From contig CAKUYY010000069.1 of the NCBI GenBank assembly GCA_934717555.1, positions 1 to 7,665 of the forward strand: DNA of 7,665 bases, in the 5' to 3' direction. The translations under genes and the position numbers were made by a program. The notes under the pieces were generated by a model. That model saw nothing but the letters and a program-made list of their open reading frames with translations. It did no database searches and had not been told where the DNA came from. Numbering within the stretch: the first letter of the stretch is position 1; each line of letters opens with the position of its first letter. This document shows, one piece after another, positions 1 through 6,412 of the stretch. Source of the stretch: an uncultured Clostridium sp. GTDB lineage: Bacteria > Bacillota > Clostridia > Oscillospirales > Acutalibacteraceae.

Positions 1-1090
1 AGCTTTTAAATATCCTCCTGAGGAAAAAGAGACCATCCTTCTGGATATCCAAGTTAATGTAGGAAGAACAGGGGTTTTGACCCCAACTGGTATTTTTGAA
101 CCTGTATTGTTAGCAGGTACAACAGTAAGCCGGGCCACATTGCATAACGAGGATTTTATTAAAGAAAAAGATGTCCGAATCGGAGATACTGTAGTCTTAA
201 GAAAAGCAGGAGAGATTATACCAGAAGTGGTAGCTGTAAAGGAACACGGGTCCCATTCTAAACCATATGAGATGCCCACACACTGTCCTTCCTGTGGCTC
301 TCCCGTTGTGAGAGAGGAGGGAGAGGCAGCCCTGCGGTGTGACAATACCGATTGTTCCGCACAGTTATTACGCCATTTAATTCATTTTGTATCCCGGGAC
401 GCCATGGATATTGATGGTATGGGGCCGGCGCTATTAGAACAACTGGTTCAGAACGGCTTAGTTCATTCCCCGGCAGATTTATATCAATTAGATAAAGGAC
501 AGGTCGAACAGCTGGAGAGAATGGGAAAAAAATCAGTGGAGAATATGTCGGCAGCCATTGAGAAATCAAAATCCAATGAATTATACCGATTAATTTATGC
601 ATTAGGCATCCGGCATATTGGCCAAAAAGCTGCAAAATTATTGGAAAAAGCGTTTCCTTCTATGGATCAGCTTCTAAATGCCACAGTGGAAGAAATGGAA
701 TCCATTGATGGATTTGGGCATATTATGGCGGAAAGCGCCGTGTGTTACTTTGCGTTACCCCAGACAATGGAATTGATTCAAAAATTACGAGACGCTGGAG
801 TAAATATGCAAAGTACACAAGAAAGAGAGGAAACGGATCGTAGATTAGACGGAAAAACATTTGTATTAACAGGTACCCTTCCCAACTATACAAGACAAGA
901 AGCATCTCGACTAATTGAAAAATTAGGAGGAAAGGTATCCAGTAGCGTTTCCAAAAAGACCACCTATGTGTTGGCCGGTGAAGAAGCGGGCAGTAAGTTG
1001 GCTAAAGCGGAAAAATTAGGAATTGTGGTTCTGTCAGAAGAAGACTTTTTAAAGTTATGTGGACAAAGTGGAGATGAAAATAAGGAATAA
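1..1090 (+). CDS. ligA: NAD-dependent DNA ligase LigA (5' truncated by window edge)
   Basis: Seals nicks in duplex DNA during replication and repair, using NAD+ to form an enzyme-AMP intermediate. The reading frame is open from base 2, so the gene begins outside the window; the TTG at 77 is an internal codon, not the start. About 362 residues are visible of a family length near 660-670. The first visible residues, AFKYPPEE, match the end of the nucleotidyltransferase domain, followed by the OB fold (VGRTGVLTPTG, then SRATLHNEDFI). Next come a four-cysteine zinc finger (CPSC at 284-295, the other two cysteines at about 338-340 and 353-355), helix-hairpin-helix repeats (DIDGMG, LGIRHIGQKAAKLL, IDGFG) and a C-terminal BRCT domain (from LDGKTFVLTGTLP to LSEEDFLKL). 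The adenylated lysine of motif KxDG lies upstream and cannot be checked. No hairpin terminator is obvious after the stop. Family identity is certain. Confidence 0.97.
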   Translation, partial: AFKYPPEEKETILLDIQVNVGRTGVLTPTGIFEPVLLAGTTVSRATLHNEDFIKEKDVRIGDTVVLRKAGEIIPEVVAVKEHGSHSKPYEMPTHCPSCGSPVVREEGEAALRCDNTDCSAQLLRHLIHFVSRDAMDIDGMGPALLEQLVQNGLVHSPADLYQLDKGQVEQLERMGKKSVENMSAAIEKSKSNELYRLIYALGIRHIGQKAAKLLEKAFPSMDQLLNATVEEMESIDGFGHIMAESAVCYFALPQTMELIQKLRDAGVNMQSTQEREETDRRLDGKTFVLTGTLPNYTRQEASRLIEKLGGKVSSSVSKKTTYVLAGEEAGSKLAKAEKLGIVVLSEEDFLKLCGQSGDENKE

Positions 1091-1143
1091 AACTTCTAAA
1101 ACGGGAGAAAAAGGCATCTAAAAATTGTTTACAGATAGGGTGC

Positions 1144-1172
1144 TTGACATGGGAGAAGAAAATTTCTATTAT
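1144..1172 (+). promoter_or_regulatory. Sigma-A promoter of the xpaC-like/telA unit
   Basis: TTGACA at 1144-1149, a 17-base spacer, then TATTAT at 1167-1172. The -35 is a perfect consensus, the -10 is one base off, and the spacing is optimal. Transcription would start near 1179, giving a leader of about 40 bases before the ATG at 1219. The promoter lies in the 128-base gap after ligA, so the pair can be expressed independently of ligA, although no terminator separates them. Predicted from sequence only. Confidence 0.75.
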
Positions 1173-1218
1173 GAAAGAGAGATCGTTTCCAAAATGATTT
1201 GAAAAAGGTAGGTAGCCT

Positions 1219-2328
1219 ATGTATTACTCAGGAAAAAACAATTGGGACTTTGATTCTTCTACTCTTTCCCGCATTTTATCTGCTTTGATTGACAGCTTCC
1301 GTGCGTGGTTATTTCGCATGAGTTGGTCCCGTGGAAGTACGCCTTACATGAACAGAAACGTACCTCCCTATACAAATACTGCACAAAATAAAACAGAAGA
1401 TCCCAATAGTTCTTACCGTTATTATCAGCGGAAATATCCCTATCAATCCTATAATGGAGGATATCGTCCTGATAGTCAGCAATCCCCAGATTTCCACAAA
1501 GATCATAATGATGTCGATCAACAATCTGAACCAGAGGCCTCTAGACAAACCGTTCAGGAAGACGGATCTTATCATTATTCTTATAGAAAAGTGCATACTC
1601 CCAAGCGCACACAAGAGGTTAAAAAAGAAGCACCTTCTGTGAATACGCCGCCAAAGTCAAAACCTAAAAGGGAAAAAAGAAGTTGGATCTATTTATTACC
1701 TTTTTTGGCTGCTCTGATCTGTATCGTTTTATATATTGTGTTCTTACCGTTGCGCCAGTGGTATGATTTTGTTATCATGGGACTATCGGCCCTTATTGTA
1801 TGCCTGTTGATTTTTTGCTTTCTTCCAAGAAAACAAAAAGAGGTATCAGCAGAAGAAGAGAAAAGAAAGGTAAAATCCACAGGTGACCGCAATATCGATC
1901 ACATGATGAAACAAGGATATGATATTTTAGACCAAATAAGACAAGCCAATGTAGCCATTGAAAATGAACAAATATCTCAGCAGATTTCGCAGTTAGAAAA
2001 AACGACAGAAAAAATATTTGAATATGTGGTGGAACATCCCCAAAAAGCTCCTCAAATCCGAAAGTTTATGAATTATTATCTTCCGACTACATTGAAGTTA
2101 TTAAATACCTACGATAGATTAAGTGACCAAGAAATACAGGGAGAAAATATTTCCAGTACCATGCACAATATTGAAGGAATTATGCATACCATTGTCCTTG
2201 CTTTTGAAAAACAGTTAGATTATCTATTCCAAGATGAGGCGATGGATATCGCTACTGATATTACAGTTTTAGAAGGTATGTTAGCACAAGAAGGTCTTTT
2301 GGAGGATCAAAAAACTTCAAAAAAATAA
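1219..2328 (+). CDS. XpaC-like membrane protein (5-bromo-4-chloroindolyl phosphate hydrolysis family) with a long Tyr-rich N-terminal tail
   Basis: 369 residues. The layout is a short N-terminal segment with an amphipathic stretch (about 15-35), then a low-complexity hydrophilic region (about 40-150) rich in Tyr, Gln, Asn, Pro and Ser. A basic patch (about 145-154) precedes two membrane helices (about 156-177 and 182-203), which leave the C-terminus cytoplasmic if the N-terminus is. The C-terminal helical domain (about 222-357) carries the XpaC signature: NYYLPTTLKLLNTYDRL and, near the end, DIATDITVLEGML. The family is named for a Bacillus subtilis protein linked to X-phos hydrolysis; its real activity is unresolved, and no phosphatase motif is visible here. 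In B. subtilis xpaC is followed by the TelA homologue yaaN, as here. The ATG at 1219 has an SD-like AGGTAGGT at 1206-1213. The N-terminal tail is unusual: the characterised xpaC product is much shorter. Family call is confident; function is not. Confidence 0.85.
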   Translation: MYYSGKNNWDFDSSTLSRILSALIDSFRAWLFRMSWSRGSTPYMNRNVPPYTNTAQNKTEDPNSSYRYYQRKYPYQSYNGGYRPDSQQSPDFHKDHNDVDQQSEPEASRQTVQEDGSYHYSYRKVHTPKRTQEVKKEAPSVNTPPKSKPKREKRSWIYLLPFLAALICIVLYIVFLPLRQWYDFVIMGLSALIVCLLIFCFLPRKQKEVSAEEEKRKVKSTGDRNIDHMMKQGYDILDQIRQANVAIENEQISQQISQLEKTTEKIFEYVVEHPQKAPQIRKFMNYYLPTTLKLLNTYDRLSDQEIQGENISSTMHNIEGIMHTIVLAFEKQLDYLFQDEAMDIATDITVLEGMLAQEGLLEDQKTSKK

Positions 2329-2332
2329 GGAG
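2327..2332 (+). promoter_or_regulatory. Ribosome binding site of telA overlapping the upstream stop codon
   Basis: AAGGAG at 2327-2332 shares two bases with the TAA stop (2326-2328) of the xpaC-like gene and stands 12 bases before the ATG at 2345. The spacing is on the long side, but no in-frame GTG or TTG lies closer. The overlap suggests that translation of the two genes is coupled. Confidence 0.6.
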
Positions 2333-2344
2333 AAGTGTTGTACT

Positions 2345-3514
2345 ATGGCAAAGGATTTTGATCAAAATCAATTGGAGCAGGATCTCCGGAAAACAGCTAT
2401 CCCAAGTCTTACTTTGGATCCTATGGGTGAATCTCCGGAAAATATCGCAACAGATCCCGGGGATACCATCACACAGGTAACTCTGGAAAAAGAGAGATTG
2501 TCCCTAGAAGAACAAAAAATGGTTGATGATTTTGCGGATAAAATTGACATTCGGAATTCCAATATTGTTTTACAATTTGGTTCTGCAACACAGAAAAAGG
2601 TTGCTGATTTTTCTGAAAGCGCTTTACAAAATGTCAAAACAAAAGATTTAGGAGAAGTGGGAGAGCTGTTATCTGGTTTGGTAACAGAATTGAAAAATTT
2701 CCAGGTGGAAGAGGAACAAAAGGGATTTTTAGGTTTTTTCAAAAAAACAGCCAACAAGCTCTCTAACGTGAAGGCAAAGTATGATACAGCTGAAGCTAGC
2801 GTTGAGAAAGTCTGCACAGCGTTGGAGGGCCATCAAATCCAACTGATGAAGGACATCGCAATGCTTGATAAAATGTACGACATGAATCTGCTGTATTTCA
2901 AGGAACTTTCTATGTACATATTGGCTGGAAAACAAAAACTAGAGCAAGTGAGAAATACAGAACTTCCAAGCTTACTGTCTAAGGCCAATCTTTCTGGATT
3001 GCCCGAAGACGCCCAGGCAGCTAACGATCTTTCCAGCATGTGTGACCGCTTTGAGAAAAAAATCCATGATTTGGAACTTACCCGAATGATATCAATTCAG
3101 ATGGCCCCTCAAATTCGTTTGGTACAAAATAATGATTCTATGATGACGGAAAAGATCCAGTCGACACTGGTAAACACAATTCCTTTGTGGAAAAGTCAAA
3201 TGGTCCTTGCAATGGGACTTGCACATTCCCAACAGGCCATTCAGGCACAGAGAGATGTTACTGACATGACTAACCAATTGTTAAAACAGAATGCAGATGC
3301 CCTGAAGATGGGGACATTAGAGACCGCTAAAGAGTCTGAGAGAGGGATTGTGGATATTGAAACCTTACAATATACCAACCAATCCCTGATTTCTACACTG
3401 GACGAGGTAATGAAGATACAGGAAGAAGGTCGTCAAAAAAGAAAAGAAGCGGAAAAAGAATTAGGACGTATTGAAGAAGAGTTAAAACAAAAGCTGCTTT
3501 CTTTAAAGGGTTAG
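2345..3514 (+). CDS. TelA-family toxic anion resistance protein (YaaN-like)
   Basis: 389 residues, soluble, almost entirely helical with long coiled-coil stretches and no signal peptide or membrane helix. It matches the TelA family (PF05816), whose members are associated with tellurite and other toxic-anion or cell-envelope stress resistance; the biochemical mechanism is not established. Family landmarks are an acidic-lead segment ending in IVLQFG (about 74-79), GFLGFFKKTANKLSN (127-141), a KMYDMN-YFKELSMYILAG helix (176-195), and the strongly conserved C-terminal block: IPLWKSQMVLAMGL (279-292), QRDVTDMTNQLLKQNADALK (302-321), ERGIVDIETLQ (332-342) and VMKIQEEGRQKR (355-366). The last 30 residues are a charged coiled coil. 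It follows the XpaC-like gene by 16 bases and almost certainly shares its transcript, so the membrane protein is a plausible partner. Length is normal for the family. I avoid the symbol telA as a formal name because resistance has not been shown. Confidence 0.92.
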   Translation: MAKDFDQNQLEQDLRKTAIPSLTLDPMGESPENIATDPGDTITQVTLEKERLSLEEQKMVDDFADKIDIRNSNIVLQFGSATQKKVADFSESALQNVKTKDLGEVGELLSGLVTELKNFQVEEEQKGFLGFFKKTANKLSNVKAKYDTAEASVEKVCTALEGHQIQLMKDIAMLDKMYDMNLLYFKELSMYILAGKQKLEQVRNTELPSLLSKANLSGLPEDAQAANDLSSMCDRFEKKIHDLELTRMISIQMAPQIRLVQNNDSMMTEKIQSTLVNTIPLWKSQMVLAMGLAHSQQAIQAQRDVTDMTNQLLKQNADALKMGTLETAKESERGIVDIETLQYTNQSLISTLDEVMKIQEEGRQKRKEAEKELGRIEEELKQKLLSLKG

Positions 3515-3585
3515 TAAATTTTTGTGGATTTAGCTAAAAATATATTTATTCAATCGGTAATTGTATAGAATTTATTGGAATCCTC

Positions 3586-3614
3586 TTGCATGTTTTTGTT
3601 ATATTTGGTATACT
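3586..3614 (+). promoter_or_regulatory. Extended -10 sigma-A promoter of the lipoprotein gene
   Basis: TTGCAT at 3586-3591, a 17-base spacer, then TATACT at 3609-3614, preceded by TG at 3606-3607 (extended -10). The start of transcription would fall near 3621, about 50 bases before the ATG at 3673. It sits in the 158-base gap after telA. I see no convincing terminator in that gap, so read-through from telA may add to expression. Confidence 0.65.
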
Positions 3615-3672
3615 CTATCTGGAAAAGTCAAGAAACTTGTAGTTTTTTGATAAAGAAAGGAAGTATATAAAA

Positions 3673-4080
3673 ATGAAAAAAGGGATTCTATGTGCTATGT
3701 GCGCCATGTTCTTGGCAATGTCTATGATCTTCTCAGCTTGTTCCAATGGAAAATTTGCTTCTATGGAAGAATACGCAAAATCGGATGCGGTACAACAGCA
3801 AATATCTTCTGTGCAAGATATGTTAGGTGACAGCGGTATGGAGCTATCGGTTACAGGAGAAGGAAACAAATTAGTTTATACATATACTTGCAGTGGCGTT
3901 ACAAAATCAGATGCTTTAGCGAGCAGTTTGGAAAGCGGATTAAGTGCACAGGAAGAGACGTTCACATCACTGGCTTCCACTCTAAAGGGAGCAGTCAATG
4001 TTGAAAATCCCGTAGTTGAGGTCATTTACTTAGATGATGCAGGAGAGGAAATTTATTCTCAAGAATTTGCGGCGGAATAA
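3673..4080 (+). CDS. Small secreted lipoprotein, DUF4854-like
   Basis: 135 residues. The N-terminus is a lipoprotein signal peptide: MKKG, a hydrophobic core (about 5-20), and the lipobox FSAC with the lipidated Cys at position 23. Phe at -3 is a less common lipobox residue. The mature protein (about 112 residues) has acidic helical segments (MEEYAKSDAVQQQISSVQ at 31-48), a strand-rich GNKLVYTYT (64-72), a second helix, and a closing strand pair around ENPVVEVIYLD and IYSQEF. This resembles the DUF4854 lipoproteins I know from Lachnospiraceae; that assignment is from memory of the pattern and is moderate. The function of that family is unknown, and the likely site is the outer face of the cytoplasmic membrane. 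The ATG at 3673 has AAAGGA at 3656-3661, an 11-base spacing. It has its own promoter and ends just before the shared hairpin terminator. A real gene with high confidence. Confidence 0.82.
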   Translation: MKKGILCAMCAMFLAMSMIFSACSNGKFASMEEYAKSDAVQQQISSVQDMLGDSGMELSVTGEGNKLVYTYTCSGVTKSDALASSLESGLSAQEETFTSLASTLKGAVNVENPVVEVIYLDDAGEEIYSQEFAAE

Positions 4081-4088
4081 CAAAAGTA

Positions 4089-4140
4089 TATAACAAAAGC
4101 CGTGTTACAGAGATTAATCTGTAACACGGCTTTTGTTATA
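4089..4140. terminator. Bidirectional intrinsic terminator between convergent genes
   Basis: A perfect 23-bp inverted repeat: left arm 4089-4111, six-base loop GATTAA (4112-4117), right arm 4118-4140. The GC-richer core (4099-4111 with 4118-4130) is flanked by TTTTGTTA on each strand (4131-4138 on +, 4098-4091 on -), so either transcript ends in a stem followed by a U-rich run. It starts 8 bases after the lipoprotein stop, and the minus-strand stop codon (4138-4136) lies inside the right arm. Confidence 0.92.
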
Positions 4141-5071
4141 AGTTGGTATTTACAAATTGTTCTATTGCTTTTTCATTGCACCTATCAGAAAAAGATTCAA
4201 CGGGAAGTACAGACCAGTTTTCTACATGCCGAACCTCTTCCTGGGGGGATAACTGATAAAAGGGACTAAGAGATTCCAATTCTAAAAGGCCATTCCGAGC
4301 AAAAATTTCCAACGAAGAACCGTGATCTGGATAAGAGGCCTGATGATTATAAACAAATCGATTGACAAAAGCATAACCATTGAGAAGATAAGCTGCCCAA
4401 CCGGATTGATTGTTGATTCCTATTTTAAAAGAGGCCTCATTAGCATTACTTTCTTCCCATGTCATATATTGATTGCCTATCCACAAGCGGGGATCTTTTA
4501 AATCACTATATGGCCATAAAGAAAATGTTCGATTGGGTCCAGAGAAAAGATCGTTTTTTTCATTCTGCGGAACAATCAAAAGTCCGCCTGTCTGTAACGC
4601 AGTGATTCCCCATAGAGATACCTGCTGTACATCTTGCGTACAATTCTGAGCGCAATGCACTACCATCATATCTTGAGATTCCCCACTCATAATGATTTCG
4701 AAGCTCAGCTGTATGTTCCTATTTTTTTGATAAGAAGAAAAGCGGACTCCATCCGAAAGCAATGTATAGACCACTGCTTGATTATCTGGCTGATAGCTTT
4801 CCGGCATCCGCTCAGGCGCAATTTTTAAACGATGCCCTCCATATAAAAGAAAAGCTGCGTCTTCTCCATATTTATCTTTAATCTCCTGATTATCCCATAA
4901 AAAACGGCGGTCTAAATCCTGGTATAACATCTCCTGCCCTTTTACAGGCTGGAAAGAAATAATTCTTGGACCTACATCTACTGTAACCAATGTTTGAATC
5001 AACCCATTGCTAATAGAGACGCATTTTCCATAATTTTTATAAGTAATTTCTTTTACTTCGATAGCCAACAA
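4136..5071 (-). CDS. DUF4380-like protein with a galactose-mutarotase-type fold
   Basis: 311 residues, no signal peptide or membrane helix, so probably cytoplasmic. The pattern fits the DUF4380 / aldose-1-epimerase-like beta-sandwich superfamily: VDVGPRIISFQPVKGQEMLY (31-50), GGHRLKIAPE (78-87), a mid-protein LWGITALQTGG (153-163), then PDHGSSLEIFARN (248-260), LELESLSP (263-270) and RHVENW (281-286). His80 with Arg81, and the Glu residues near 255 and 265, lie where superfamily members place carbohydrate-binding or catalytic residues; whether this protein has epimerase activity is unknown. The start is TTG at 5071-5069, because an in-frame TGA at 5074-5072 rules out anything longer; AAGGA at 5084-5080 stands 8 bases upstream. 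That site overlaps the stop of tmcAL, so the two genes are probably translated in series. The stop codon lies inside the shared terminator hairpin. Superfamily call is good; substrate unknown. Confidence 0.8.
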   Translation of the reverse strand: MLAIEVKEITYKNYGKCVSISNGLIQTLVTVDVGPRIISFQPVKGQEMLYQDLDRRFLWDNQEIKDKYGEDAAFLLYGGHRLKIAPERMPESYQPDNQAVVYTLLSDGVRFSSYQKNRNIQLSFEIIMSGESQDMMVVHCAQNCTQDVQQVSLWGITALQTGGLLIVPQNEKNDLFSGPNRTFSLWPYSDLKDPRLWIGNQYMTWEESNANEASFKIGINNQSGWAAYLLNGYAFVNRFVYNHQASYPDHGSSLEIFARNGLLELESLSPFYQLSPQEEVRHVENWSVLPVESFSDRCNEKAIEQFVNTNL

Positions 5072-5079
5072 TCAACACA

Positions 5080-5084
5080 TCCTT
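5080..5084 (-). promoter_or_regulatory. Ribosome binding site deciding a TTG start, overlapping the tmcAL stop
   Basis: On the minus strand AAGGA at 5084-5080 overlaps the TAA stop of tmcAL (5085-5083) and is followed after 8 bases by TTG at 5071. An ATG at 5080-5078 is out of frame and meets TGA after one codon, so it cannot be the start. A second TTG (5068-5066) follows directly but is spaced less well. Confidence 0.7.
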
Positions 5085-6300
5085 ACATTTTTTCTGTTTG
5101 TATGATCTGTGTTTTCTGATTAGAACCACAAGGCTGTATCACTGGAGTGGAAAGGCCAAATAGATCGGATGCCTTACATTCCAACTGCCAGAGAGAATAT
5201 GCTTCTTTTGATAAATTTTTTGTATCTTTGACACAGGTTACAACAGGAAGACTAGAAGACTGCTTTATTTTTTTTAATATATACTTCCCCTTCTCACTAA
5301 ATCCCAATACTCTAAGATAGAGAGGTTTTTCAGGAATAGTCTCTTGAAAAACACCTAAATACGCTGACAATATTATACGACGTATTCGTGCGTATGTATA
5401 CCTTTTTGTTTTAATAAAACAAAATAATTCTTCTAAAGAGCTGGCCTTTGTTATCATATTGGCAATACGGTTTTCTAGTCCCTCTGTAACATCAGGGAGA
5501 GAAGAAATCTGTTGAATGGTCATAGTCCGTAACCGATACAAAATAGCCCGTTCTAAATAGGATACCTGAGCAGGCGTCCTCCCTAAGTCAAGTTCCCTTT
5601 GAAGTATTTCCTGGCATGGAAGAGGAATATATCCCATCGCTTCAGAGAATCGTTGAGAAGCAATTTGACCTCTTATATAAGAGGCAGAGGCATATAAGTC
5701 TGTATGACAAGAATCATCGTGGTCCACGCCAATACGCGGAATAGTAAATGGAATGATATTAGAATTTAGTTGGCGGATTGCCCGGAGATACTCAATCCCT
5801 AAGGTATTATTAGCTCTGGTTAATAAATCAGAAATTTCTTTTCCAAAACATATTTGGACAGCCAATGTCCTTGCTTTGGCATATGTCATTCCCTTTTGTA
5901 GAAATTTCTTTATTTCCTGTTTTAAAAGTGGGGAATCTATTTGACAGGCGGCTTGTTTTAATAAGTCGATTTTTCCACACTCGCTTCCAAAGCAAAGGTA
6001 GTCAACGCAGTTGATATCATGTATCAAAGAAACTGCGCCATAAGCAAATTTTTCCGCTGTAGCCATCGCCCAAGGAAGGGGAAGTTCTATTACTAAATCC
6101 ACTCCGCATCGTAACGCCATTTCCGTCCTAGCCCACTTGGAAAGAAATGCGGGAGCCCCTCTCTGAACAAAATCTCCGCTCATGATAGCAACAATATGAG
6201 TGGCTCCTTTTTTTCGTGTCTCCTGAATATGAAAGGCATGGCCGTTATGAAAAGGGTTATATTCACTGATAATTGCCGCTATCTTTGGCGAAGATCCCAT
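5083..6300 (-). CDS. tmcAL: tRNA(Met) cytidine acetate ligase TmcAL (YlbM family)
   Basis: Forms N4-acetylcytidine at wobble C34 of elongator tRNA-Met, activating free acetate with ATP to acetyl-AMP. The N-terminal nucleotidyltransferase domain is plain: IISEYNPFHNGH (ATP-binding HxGH at 18-21), MSGDFVQRGAPA (40-51), RTEMALRCGVDLVIELP (58-74) and FGSE (104-107). Further family motifs are NNTLGIEYL (164-172), SASYIRG (205-211), TKRYTYARIRR (298-308) and LGFSEKGK (332-339). I choose the ATG at 6300 (405 residues). The frame stays open to an ATG at 6330, but that start has no ribosome binding site and would sit only about 10 bases from the predicted transcript start. AAGGGAG at 6319-6313 serves the 6300 start, with a long 12-base spacing. 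Family members usually begin only a few residues before the IIxEYNPFH motif, which also favours the shorter form. It leads a two-gene operon with the DUF4380-like gene and diverges from ackA. Function is firm from family; the start is moderately sure. Confidence 0.94.
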   Translation of the reverse strand: MGSSPKIAAIISEYNPFHNGHAFHIQETRKKGATHIVAIMSGDFVQRGAPAFLSKWARTEMALRCGVDLVIELPLPWAMATAEKFAYGAVSLIHDINCVDYLCFGSECGKIDLLKQAACQIDSPLLKQEIKKFLQKGMTYAKARTLAVQICFGKEISDLLTRANNTLGIEYLRAIRQLNSNIIPFTIPRIGVDHDDSCHTDLYASASYIRGQIASQRFSEAMGYIPLPCQEILQRELDLGRTPAQVSYLERAILYRLRTMTIQQISSLPDVTEGLENRIANMITKASSLEELFCFIKTKRYTYARIRRIILSAYLGVFQETIPEKPLYLRVLGFSEKGKYILKKIKQSSSLPVVTCVKDTKNLSKEAYSLWQLECKASDLFGLSTPVIQPCGSNQKTQIIQTEKM

Positions 6301-6317
6301 TTTTTCAACAAACTCCC

Positions 6318-6346
6318 TTGAAATACACATGATATTATACTATTAT
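6318..6346 (+). promoter_or_regulatory. Predicted ackA promoter (right-facing half of a symmetric divergent promoter)
   Basis: TTGAAA at 6318-6323, a 17-base spacer, then TATTAT at 6341-6346. Transcription would start near 6353, leaving a leader of about 60 bases before the ackA ATG. Its -35 overlaps the predicted ribosome binding site of tmcAL on the other strand. A perfect TATAAT at 6346-6351 is an alternative -10 but has no good -35 at normal spacing. Confidence 0.6.
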
Positions 6347-6375
6347 ATAATACGGCATAAAAACATTGCTTTCAA
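6347..6375 (-). promoter_or_regulatory. Predicted tmcAL operon promoter (left-facing half of a symmetric divergent promoter)
   Basis: On the minus strand, TTGAAA at 6375-6370, a 17-base spacer, then TATTAT at 6352-6347. Transcription would start near 6340, giving a leader of about 40 bases to the ATG at 6300. Its -10 abuts the -10 of the ackA promoter, so the two polymerases would compete for the same DNA. Confidence 0.6.
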
Positions 6376-6399
6376 GGATAAAAATGATGGCATACAAAT

Positions 6400-6405
6400 A
6401 GGAGG
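6400..6405 (+). promoter_or_regulatory. Strong ribosome binding site fixing the ackA start
   Basis: AGGAGG at 6400-6405 is a perfect Shine-Dalgarno core, 7 bases before the ATG at 6413. It settles the start against the in-frame ATG at 6329, which lies inside the promoter region, has no such site, and would add 28 residues unlike any acetate kinase N-terminus. Confidence 0.9.
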
Positions 6406-6412
6406 AGTCGAC

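Noticed and set aside
77..79. TTG as a possible start codon of the first gene
   Set aside because: The same frame is open upstream to base 2 and encodes conserved LigA residues (AFKYPPEE), so this is an internal Leu codon of a gene cut by the window edge.
1091..1143. Looked for a ligA terminator or structured leader RNA
   Set aside because: No inverted repeat with a U-run and no riboswitch-like conserved block could be seen.
1194..1202. Two-codon upstream frame (ATG ATT TGA) in the leader of the XpaC-like gene
   Set aside because: No ribosome binding site precedes it and such tiny frames arise easily by chance.
2368..2817. 149-residue open frame on the minus strand inside the TelA-family gene, and similar frames opposite ligA, the XpaC-like gene and ackA
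   Set aside because: They lie wholly opposite well-conserved genes, have Ser/Phe/Cys-rich compositions typical of antisense shadows, and show no recognisable domain.
3515..3585. Possible terminator after the TelA-family gene (ATTTTT paired with AAAAAT, and TTTAGCTAAA)
   Set aside because: The pairs are only A/T, with no GC core and no U-run in the right place. I do not count them as a terminator.
6329..6412. 28-residue N-terminal extension of acetate kinase
   Set aside because: It would be translated across the predicted promoter, has no ribosome binding site, and the perfect AGGAGG at 6400 with the canonical MKVLVINAGSSS start at 6413 explains the gene fully.
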